Shown: positions 7,025 through 14,414 of the stretch, piece after piece | How the letters are laid out: the number at the start of each line of letters is the position of its first letter | Numbering within the stretch: position 1 is the first letter of the stretch | Origin: an uncultured Clostridia bacterium | Lineage (GTDB): Bacteria; Bacillota; Clostridia; Monoglobales; Monoglobaceae | Length of the DNA: 14,414 nt | NCBI GenBank assembly: GCA_934454115.1 | Contig: CAKSFQ010000034.1 | Span: forward strand, 1 to 14,414 | Direction of reading: 5' to 3' | Notes under the pieces: generated by a model | Told to the model about the DNA's origin: nothing | The model's database searches: none | Seen by the model: the letters and a program-made list of their open reading frames with translations, nothing else | Made by a program: the position numbers and the translations under genes

Positions 7025-8590
7025 ATGAACGAAACGCCGCAAAACGGGAAAAAGGCCGTAAAAACCATCGGGCTGATGGCGGTCATTATTCTGCTTGCAA
7101 AATTTATGGGACTGCTGCGCGAAACCATGGTTGCCAATCTGTACGGCCAGGGAACGGCGTCTGATATTTTAAATACCGCGACACAGATTCCGCTCCTCTT
7201 TTTTGATATGGTGCTGGGCGTGGCGATTTTGTCCACCTTTGTGCCGGTTTTTAACCGCCGGATGCAGCAGGAGGGCGAGGCTTCTGCGCTGGAATTTGCC
7301 GATTGCTTCATGACGGTGGTGGTTTCCATCGCCATGGCGGCCGCGCTGCTTGGGATATTCCTTGCCGAACCGCTGGTACGTCTGATGACGCCGGGCTACG
7401 CGGCAATCCCCGGTAAGGTTGAGGCCACGGCCGCACTGCTTCGGATTCTTTTTCCGTCGATTGCGTTTACCGCGGCGGCCTATATCTCGGTCGGGATTTT
7501 GCAGTCGTACGGTGAATTTACCATACCGTCGCTGATTAGCGTGGTATCAAATGGTGTGATGATTCTCTATCTCGCCGTTTTCGGCAACCGTCTGGGGCTT
7601 TTTGGCGTAGCGGTGTCCATGCTGGTTGCGTGGATGCTCCAGCTTTTTGTTCAGCTGCCCTGGCTGAAAAAGTTCGGCTACCGCTTTCACGTGCGGTTTC
7701 GGCCGACCGACCCGGGCATGAAGGAGGCGGCAAGCATTGCGCTGCCGGTGTTAATCAGCTCCTGGGTGCAGCCGCTTTGTAATGTCATTAACATGTCCTT
7801 TGGATCCTCTTTAGGGGATGGCGCAGTCTCGGCGCTGAACTGGGCCAACAAGATTTATATTATTATGGTAGGCGTTTTTGCCTACGCCGTGACGAATTTC
7901 ATCTTTCCGAAACTGTCAAGGCTTGGCGGCGAGGAGCAGGGCGACGGCTTTGCAAAAATGACGCAGCAGTCGCTGGGCTGGATTTTTTTGATTATTACGC
8001 TGATTTCCGCGCTGTTCCTGGCGCTTTCGCAGCCGATTATCCGTGTGGTATTTGAGCGCGGCGCCTTTACGGCGGAATCCACTGCGATTACCGCAACGGC
8101 ATTGTTTTATTACTCGATCGGGATGGTCGGCTACGCCGTGTGCGAGGTGCTGAATAAAAGCTTTTATGCCATCGGCGATGGAAAAACGCCGATGCTGGTT
8201 TCGCTTTTCGGAATTGCGGCAAACTTCGCCGGCGCCTTTGTCTTTGTACGGCTTTTTGCAATGCAGGTCGGCGGATTGGCGCTTGCCAGTGCGGTCAGCT
8301 CTTTGATGATGGCGGTTCTTTTGATGGTGATGATCCAGCGCCGCCGCCGCGGAACCATTTCACGCAGATTTGTCAAAGACGCCGTAAAAATGCTGCTTTG
8401 CGGTTTGCCGACGGCCTATCTTGCACATATTGTCTATGCCGTTTTGTCCGGACTTGGCGCCGGAATGGTAATGACCCTGCTGCGCCTGTGTCTTGCGGCC
8501 TTGCCTGCCGCCGCACTCTATTTGGGACTTTGTTATTTGCTGCGTGTGGGGCTATTGCGCAGCGGTTTGAAAATCTTTTTGAGAAAGTAG
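7025..8590 (+). CDS. murJ: Lipid II flippase MurJ (MviN family, MOP superfamily)
   Basis: This polytopic membrane protein has 521 residues, the normal MurJ length, with about 14 hydrophobic segments along its length. It flips lipid-linked cell-wall precursor across the cytoplasmic membrane. Family marks are KFMGLLRETMVANLYGQGTASD (from about residue 26), the FVPVFNRRMQQEG loop, the mid-protein Ser/Asn-rich FGSSLGDGAVSALNWANKIY segment, and VFERGAFTAEST. The ATG at 7025 follows AAAGGAG by 11 bases. It is the first gene of a tight five-gene operon with an O-antigen-ligase-like protein, a GT4 transferase and two DUF4330-type proteins. That context leaves open whether this copy flips lipid II itself or a lipid-linked surface-glycan unit. 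Confidence 0.92.
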   Translation: MNETPQNGKKAVKTIGLMAVIILLAKFMGLLRETMVANLYGQGTASDILNTATQIPLLFFDMVLGVAILSTFVPVFNRRMQQEGEASALEFADCFMTVVVSIAMAAALLGIFLAEPLVRLMTPGYAAIPGKVEATAALLRILFPSIAFTAAAYISVGILQSYGEFTIPSLISVVSNGVMILYLAVFGNRLGLFGVAVSMLVAWMLQLFVQLPWLKKFGYRFHVRFRPTDPGMKEAASIALPVLISSWVQPLCNVINMSFGSSLGDGAVSALNWANKIYIIMVGVFAYAVTNFIFPKLSRLGGEEQGDGFAKMTQQSLGWIFLIITLISALFLALSQPIIRVVFERGAFTAESTAITATALFYYSIGMVGYAVCEVLNKSFYAIGDGKTPMLVSLFGIAANFAGAFVFVRLFAMQVGGLALASAVSSLMMAVLLMVMIQRRRRGTISRRFVKDAVKMLLCGLPTAYLAHIVYAVLSGLGAGMVMTLLRLCLAALPAAALYLGLCYLLRVGLLRSGLKIFLRK

Positions 8591-8597
8591 GGGTAGT

Positions 8598-10505
8598 ATG
8601 AATCAAACTCCCGGTTATTTTGAAGCGATCTGGCTTTTCCTTTGGCGATGGATTCAAAACAGTGTACTGTATCGCCTGCTGCGCCGCTTTTACGACGGCC
8701 TGTCCGGGCTTTGGCAAAAGAGCCGGATCGCCGGTTGGTTTCGGAAGGCGCATATCAGCGAGGACGCCGCCGCAAAAAGCGTCTTTGGCAAGATTTTATT
8801 CTGGCCGTTTTCGCTGCTGGAGGCGATCGGGCAGCGTTTTGCAGAGCCGCTTCGCACACTTTTTAAAAAAAGCTGCATTATCGGAATGTGCCGTCTGTAT
8901 CTGCATAATGTTTTAGCCCTTAATCTGCGGTTTTTGGGGGTTTTAACCCTGGGCTGCACCATGGGAATTAGGATCGGCGCGACGCTGTCCAAAACAGTAA
9001 TTTCACCCTTGCCGCTGCTGCTTGCCGCACTTTTGGGAATCGTTCTTGTGTTTTTTGACCGCAACGCGACCGACTGGCTGCGTGCCTCAAAGTTAATCTC
9101 GTTTCTTTGCAGTATGCTGCAGATAAAACCGCGCTATGATTGGTATGATGGAAAAGAAACCGAGGGAAAATGGCGGCTTGTGATCGCGGCGCTTTCCGGT
9201 CTGCTTTGCGGCCTGTCCGGCGGTCTGACCAATCCGCTGCTCGGCGCGGCCATGCTGTCGGCGTTTTGCGTGCTCTTTCTGATTTTAGAGCGGCCGATTG
9301 CCGGGTTGTATCTGCTGGTCTTTTTGGCGCCGCTTGCGCCGACCATGGCAATGGCGGGACTGGCGATGCTGACCCTGTTTTCTCTGGCGCTTTACAGTAT
9401 GACGCACCGCGGCTTTGTATGGCGCCGTGACGGCATGGGACTGCTGCTGATTTCCTTTGTCCTCATTTATCTGCTTTGCGCCATGACCTCCTTTGCACGT
9501 GCAAAAAGTCTGCAAATCTGGGCGATTTATGCCGTGTTTATTGCGGCCTACTTCCTGGTAAGCAACCTAATCACCACCAAGCGTCAGCTTTGGCAGCTTT
9601 TGGTGATTTTCGTGATTTCGGGGTTTTTGGTATGCCTTTACGGCCTTGCGCAGTATCTATTCGGCTGGGATACGGCGCAGGCATGGATGGATGAAGAAAT
9701 GTTTCAGGATATCAAGATGCGGATTTATTCCACGCTGGAAAACCCTAACGTGCTGGGTGAATATATTCTGCTGGCGCTGCCGGCTGCGATCGGCTTGATG
9801 TGGGTGGTGAAAAAACCGCTCGCCCGGCTGACCTATGCCGGAATCGCTGCCGTTATGCTGCTTGCGCTGATTTTGACCTTTTCCCGCGGGTGCTGGATCG
9901 GTCTTTTGCTGGCGGCTGCCGTCTTTATCACCTTTGCAGCCGGTAAGCTTTGGGGGCTTGCCTTAATCGCGCTTCCGCTGCTGCCGGCGGTTCTGCCGCA
10001 GAGCATCTTAAACCGCTTTACCAGCATCGGTAATATGGAGGATTCCTCCACCTCGTACCGTGTCTATATCTGGATGGGAACGCTTGCCATGATCCGTGAC
10101 TTTTGGGTATCCGGTATCGGGATGGGCGCAGAGGCGTTCACGCAGGTCTATCCCTTTTATTCCTATAACGGAATCGTGGCGCCGCATTCGCATAACCTGT
10201 TCTTACAGATTCTGGTGGAATCCGGCGCGGTGGGAATCGGCGTCTTTCTCTTGGTTCTTGTGCTGTTTTTCAAAAAGGCGATGGTGGGCTATCAAAGCGG
10301 CGGCGGCAAGGGAAAACCGCTGTCCACGCTCGTTTGCGCACTATGCGCCGGCGTATGCGGCTTTTTGATCCAGGGCATGTTTGACAACTGCTTTTATAAC
10401 TACCGCGTAATGCTGATCTTTTGGCTGACGCTGGGAATCGCGATGGCGGTCTGCACGGTTGCGGCGCAGCTTACCGCCGGAGAAAAGGAGGCGTTTGGGT
10501 GTTAA
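8598..10505 (+). CDS. O-antigen ligase family membrane protein (Wzy/WaaL-like), with long N-terminal region
   Basis: This integral membrane protein has 635 residues with roughly ten or more hydrophobic segments from about residue 105 onward. The Wzy_C ligase/polymerase core is recognised by STLENPNVLGEYILLALP (378-395), LTFSRGCWIG (426-435) and the large extracytoplasmic loop ending in APHSHNLFLQILVESGAVGIG (528-548), with H530 and H532 in the family's histidine position. Such proteins join or polymerise lipid-linked glycans outside the membrane. The first 105 residues are Trp-, Arg- and Lys-rich and mostly polar, which makes the protein longer than many ligases of 400-450 residues. The start at 8598 lies seven bases after murJ, with a rather weak AGGGG site. 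Its end overlaps the next gene by seven bases. The acceptor and glycan are unknown. Confidence 0.88.
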   Translation: MNQTPGYFEAIWLFLWRWIQNSVLYRLLRRFYDGLSGLWQKSRIAGWFRKAHISEDAAAKSVFGKILFWPFSLLEAIGQRFAEPLRTLFKKSCIIGMCRLYLHNVLALNLRFLGVLTLGCTMGIRIGATLSKTVISPLPLLLAALLGIVLVFFDRNATDWLRASKLISFLCSMLQIKPRYDWYDGKETEGKWRLVIAALSGLLCGLSGGLTNPLLGAAMLSAFCVLFLILERPIAGLYLLVFLAPLAPTMAMAGLAMLTLFSLALYSMTHRGFVWRRDGMGLLLISFVLIYLLCAMTSFARAKSLQIWAIYAVFIAAYFLVSNLITTKRQLWQLLVIFVISGFLVCLYGLAQYLFGWDTAQAWMDEEMFQDIKMRIYSTLENPNVLGEYILLALPAAIGLMWVVKKPLARLTYAGIAAVMLLALILTFSRGCWIGLLLAAAVFITFAAGKLWGLALIALPLLPAVLPQSILNRFTSIGNMEDSSTSYRVYIWMGTLAMIRDFWVSGIGMGAEAFTQVYPFYSYNGIVAPHSHNLFLQILVESGAVGIGVFLLVLVLFFKKAMVGYQSGGGKGKPLSTLVCALCAGVCGFLIQGMFDNCFYNYRVMLIFWLTLGIAMAVCTVAAQLTAGEKEAFGC

Positions 10506-11629
10506 AAGTATTAGAGGTGTCCTCCGATTCCAACATCGGCGGCGCCGGAAAATGTATCCTGACCTTTTTAAAAACGTTTGACCGAAGTCGGTTTTCCGTC
10601 GGGGCGGCGCTGCCCAAGGGCAGCTTGTTAAAGCCGGAAATCGAAGCGCTTGACATCCCGGTGTATGAGATGGAAAACCTGGCGGAAAAATCACTGGATT
10701 TTCGTGCGGTACGCGCGATGCGGCGGCTTTTTCAAAAGCTGAAACCGGATGTGGTGCATACGCACGCCAGCATGTCGGCGCGGTTTGCGGCGTTTAGCCT
10801 GGGTATTCCGGTGGTGTATACCAGACACAGCGTGTTTCCGCCGCCGGCAGCGCTGACGCACTTTCCGGGCAAGCAGATCAACGGACTGGTGAATAACCTG
10901 ACCGCGGCAAAAATTATTGCAGTGGCCGAGGCTGCCAAGGATAATCTGACCGAGACGGGTGTGAGCGCCAAGAAGATCGAGGTTATTTTAAACGGCGTTG
11001 CAGCGCTGCCGAAAGTGTCGGGGGAAGCGGTCGAAAAACTGGAACAAACCTTTGGAATTGCACCAAACGAAAAGACGGCGGTCATGGCCGCACGGCTGAA
11101 TGTGGTAAAGGGGCATACGTATTTTATCGAGGCCGCCGAGATTCTGCGCAGCCGAGGCGTTGATGCCAAGTTCCTGATTGCCGGAACCGGCGAGATGGAA
11201 CAAAAGCTAAAAGCGCAGATCAAAGAAAAGCATTTAGAGGATCGGGTCATTATGATGGGCTTTGTCACGGACGTTGCGCCGCTGATGCAGCGCATGGACG
11301 TACAGGTTAACTGTTCGTTCGGCACCGAGGCAACCAGCCTCTCGCTTTTAGAGGGGATGAGCCTCGGAAAACCGGCCGTCGTATCGGACTTTGGCGGAAA
11401 CCCCGGCGTGATTGAGGACGGCGTCAACGGATTTATCACTCCCACGCATGACGCGGCTGCGTTGGCGGATCGGCTGGAGCAGCTGTTCTGCGATGCGGCG
11501 CTGTATCAAACGATGGCGCAAAACTGCCGCAGGATTTTTGAAGAAAAGTTTACGGCTGCGGTCAACACCCGCGCGATCGAACGGGTGTACGAGTCGGTGG
11601 CGGATCAGAAACGAAAAACAAAGGCATAA
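10499..11629 (+). CDS. Glycosyltransferase family 4 protein (GT-B fold)
   Basis: This retaining glycosyltransferase has 376 residues. The N-terminal half has EVSSDSNIGGAGK (6-18), PDVVHTHASMSARF (83-96) and VYTRHSV. The C-terminal half has the donor site AARLNVVKGH (R199, K204), LIAGTGE, and the EX7E motif with E277 and E285 in FGTEATSLSLLEGMSLGKP, followed by DFGGNPGVIEDGVNGF. It probably adds a sugar from a nucleotide donor to a lipid-linked or secreted-glycan precursor on the cytoplasmic side. The start is the GTG at 10499, placed seven bases after a strong AGGAGG. The longer in-frame ATG at 10421 lies inside the ligase gene and has no site. It overlaps the ligase stop by seven bases, so translation is coupled. 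Donor and acceptor cannot be told. Confidence 0.92.
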   Translation: MLKVLEVSSDSNIGGAGKCILTFLKTFDRSRFSVGAALPKGSLLKPEIEALDIPVYEMENLAEKSLDFRAVRAMRRLFQKLKPDVVHTHASMSARFAAFSLGIPVVYTRHSVFPPPAALTHFPGKQINGLVNNLTAAKIIAVAEAAKDNLTETGVSAKKIEVILNGVAALPKVSGEAVEKLEQTFGIAPNEKTAVMAARLNVVKGHTYFIEAAEILRSRGVDAKFLIAGTGEMEQKLKAQIKEKHLEDRVIMMGFVTDVAPLMQRMDVQVNCSFGTEATSLSLLEGMSLGKPAVVSDFGGNPGVIEDGVNGFITPTHDAAALADRLEQLFCDAALYQTMAQNCRRIFEEKFTAAVNTRAIERVYESVADQKRKTKA

Positions 11630-11650
11630 CATAGAGAAAGGTTGTGGATT

Positions 11651-12124
11651 ATGAAAGCGAAATGGAATCTCATGGACGGACTGATTCTTTTGGTTTTGAT
11701 TGCCGCCGTGGCGGCAGGCGGATATCTTCTGCGCGGAAAGAAGGCACAGCAGGCCGCCGCACAGGACACCGAGGTCACCATAATGGTAGAGCTGACATCA
11801 AAGGAAAAGGATTTTGCGGAGCTTCCCAAGGTCGGCGACGCGGTTATCCTCGGCGAAAAGGAGAAAATGCAGACCCGAGTGACGGACATTACGGTGACCC
11901 CGGCGGTGACGCTCAGCTATGATACCAAAGACGGCGCCGTACGCGAAGGGCATGTCCCCGATCGGTATGATATCAAGCTGACCTTAGCGGGACAGGGAAT
12001 CGAGACTGCACAGGCAGTTGAAATCAATGGCAACGCGGTGCGGGTTGGTATGGGCGCCGCAATGAAGAGCAAGAACTGGGCAGGCTACGGCTTTATTCTG
12101 GCGGTAGACACCGCAGCGCAGTAG
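11651..12124 (+). CDS. DUF4330 domain-containing membrane-anchored protein, paralogue 1
   Basis: This protein has 157 residues. A short cytoplasmic start (MKAKWNLMDG) is followed by one membrane helix (about 11-28) and then an extracytoplasmic, beta-rich domain with PKVGDAVILGEKEKMQTRVTDI and a C-terminal half resembling the next gene. I recognise it as DUF4330-type from this layout and its place in a polysaccharide operon. No catalytic motif is visible. The ATG at 11651 follows GAAAGG by nine bases, while an upstream TTG at 11642 abuts that site and is unlikely. It begins 21 bases after the GT4 gene and ends 12 bases before its paralogue. Its biochemical function is unknown; a structural or gating partner of the ligase or flippase is a guess. 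Confidence 0.8.
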   Translation: MKAKWNLMDGLILLVLIAAVAAGGYLLRGKKAQQAAAQDTEVTIMVELTSKEKDFAELPKVGDAVILGEKEKMQTRVTDITVTPAVTLSYDTKDGAVREGHVPDRYDIKLTLAGQGIETAQAVEINGNAVRVGMGAAMKSKNWAGYGFILAVDTAAQ

Positions 12125-12136
12125 GAGGTGGATGAG

Positions 12137-12628
12137 ATGCTGACAAGAGACGGAAAATTATTTGGTAGAATCAGCGTAATTGATTTGCTTGCAATTTTGG
12201 CGGTTATTGTGCTGATTTTCGGGATTCGGATGCGCTTTTCCGACACAGGCGAGGTTCCCTCTGCCGCGGGTGAGCCGATGGAATGCGTCGTAGAGGTGAA
12301 AAATATCCGGCAGTATAATGTGGACGCGCTCAAAAAGGGCGGTCAGGTCTATGACCGCACCACCAAGGAATATGTCGGTGATATCGTCAGTGTGACCGCC
12401 GAGCCGGGAACGACCATGCTCCTTTTGACGGACGGAACCTACCGCGAGGTGCCGACAGAGAATCGCTTTACGGCACATGTGACAATTTCCTTCCGCGGCA
12501 AGGACGGAGAGAACGGGTATTATACCGACACCAACCGTCAGATGAGCGTGGGGTCGACCTTAAATATGAACGCCAAATTTTCGCAATGTGACGGAATCAT
12601 TGAGGCTGTGCGGCATGCCAATCCGTAA
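12137..12628 (+). CDS. DUF4330 domain-containing membrane-anchored protein, paralogue 2
   Basis: This protein has 163 residues: an N-terminal LTRDGKLFGRISVID, a membrane helix about 16-33, then an extracytoplasmic domain. Its body can be aligned by eye with paralogue 1: VVEVKN..GGQVYD..YVGDIVSVTAEPG with MVELTS..GDAVIL..RVTDITVTPA, then RFTAHVTISFRGK..MSVGSTLNMNAK..GIIEAV with RYDIKLTLAGQG..VRVGMGAAMKSK..GFILAV. The ATG at 12137 lies eight bases after AGGAGG; a GTG at 12128 falls within that site. It is the last gene of the murJ operon. No catalytic residues stand out and the function is unknown. No clear terminator precedes the guaB promoter region. Confidence 0.8.
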   Translation: MLTRDGKLFGRISVIDLLAILAVIVLIFGIRMRFSDTGEVPSAAGEPMECVVEVKNIRQYNVDALKKGGQVYDRTTKEYVGDIVSVTAEPGTTMLLLTDGTYREVPTENRFTAHVTISFRGKDGENGYYTDTNRQMSVGSTLNMNAKFSQCDGIIEAVRHANP

Positions 12629-12663
12629 TTTTTACAAAAACTGTCGCTTTTTTTAAAAAACGG

Positions 12664-12693
12664 TTGACGAATCCCTTTTTTGTGTGCTACAAT
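12664..12693 (+). promoter_or_regulatory. Sigma-A promoter of guaB
   Basis: TTGACG (12664-12669), an 18-base spacer and TACAAT (12688-12693), with an extended TGC just before the -10, form a good promoter. The expected transcript start is about 12699-12701, where both G and A are available. The leader before guaB is then about 105 bases. Confidence 0.78.
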
Positions 12694-12706
12694 AAAAGGC
12701 AATTAC

Positions 12707-12742
12707 AACCGCTGTCCGCAGCGTCTGGACGGCGGTTTTCTT
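12707..12742 (+). terminator. Terminator-like hairpin in the guaB leader, candidate attenuator
   Basis: AACCGCTGTCC (12707-12717) pairs with GGACGGCGGTT (12727-12737) over 11 bp with one T-G wobble, and TTTTCTT follows (12736-12742). It lies about 6-10 bases after the predicted guaB transcript start. It would therefore stop both read-through from the upstream operon and new guaB transcripts. Competing pairings exist: CGCTG/CAGCG at 12710-12723, and TGTCCG (12713-12718) with CGGACA (12755-12760). It is either a plain terminator for the DUF4330 operon or a regulated attenuator. Confidence 0.6.
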
Positions 12743-12783
12743 GTAGGCTTTGTTCGGACAAGTGCGCCGAACCGTTTGGATAA

Positions 12784-14268
<1,485 letters not shown>

Positions 14269-14362
14269 ACAGAATAAGTGAAAAGGAAAGGGGCTTAGCC
14301 GCCGCCAGATAAGGAAACATTGGTTTTGAAGCCGTAGTTTAAGTTTATACTGCGTCAAAAAA

Positions 14363-14400
14363 CCGCCGTATACGTCAGTATTACGGCGGCTTTTCTTCTT
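14363..14400 (+). terminator. Intrinsic terminator downstream of guaB
   Basis: CCGCCGTA (14363-14370) and TACGGCGG (14382-14389) form a perfect 8-bp stem with an 11-base loop, followed by CTTTTCTTCTT. It lies 95 bases after the guaB stop. A TATACT at 14346-14351 just before it, with no convincing -35, raises the alternative that it belongs to the leader of the next gene. The 94 bases between the guaB stop and this hairpin hold no other feature I can support. Confidence 0.75.
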
Positions 14401-14414
14401 GTCTAAAGCTTAAA

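Overview
The window reads as a chromosomal core region of an anaerobic member of the Clostridia (Firmicutes). The evidence is the rel - MBL hydrolase - hemZ gene order, the HemZ-type radical SAM enzyme, strong AGGAGG-type ribosome binding sites, near-consensus sigma-A promoters, CCA-encoding tRNA genes and a bifunctional Rel enzyme. An Oscillospirales-type gut bacterium is my best guess from protein style and roughly balanced base composition; that is inference. I see no phage, insertion sequence, plasmid or CRISPR signature.

Layout. Positions 1-240 carry tRNA-Gly(GCC) and tRNA-Cys(GCA) on the plus strand. They are separated by a perfect 16-bp palindrome and closed by a bidirectional terminator. 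From 6283 down to 314 runs a six-gene minus-strand block: a TagA/WecG-type glycosyltransferase, a DJ-1/PfpI protein, 5-formyltetrahydrofolate cyclo-ligase, the bifunctional (p)ppGpp enzyme Rel, a glyoxalase-II-like metallo-hydrolase and a short HemZ. Gaps are short or genes overlap, one strong promoter lies at 6333-6361, and the terminator at 202-239 closes the block, so it looks like one operon.

The divergent plus strand starts with tRNA-Leu(CAA), which has its own promoter and terminator. About 400 bases of non-coding DNA follow, with a 71-bp near-identical direct repeat and several hairpins. A second promoter at 6924-6952 then drives a tight five-gene cell-envelope operon: murJ flippase, an O-antigen-ligase-like polymerase/ligase, a GT4 glycosyltransferase and two tandem, mutually related DUF4330-type membrane-anchored proteins. 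After a promoter and a hairpin that could act as a leader attenuator comes guaB (IMP dehydrogenase), with another terminator-like hairpin at the window end.

How it fits together. The divergent TagA-like transferase and the murJ/ligase/GT4/DUF4330 operon together look like a surface-polysaccharide assembly module: sugar transfer to a lipid carrier, flipping, polymerisation or ligation, and an extracytoplasmic accessory pair of unknown role. The rel block is mostly housekeeping. The least understood parts are the DUF4330 pair, the repeat region after tRNA-Leu, and the putative guaB leader structure.
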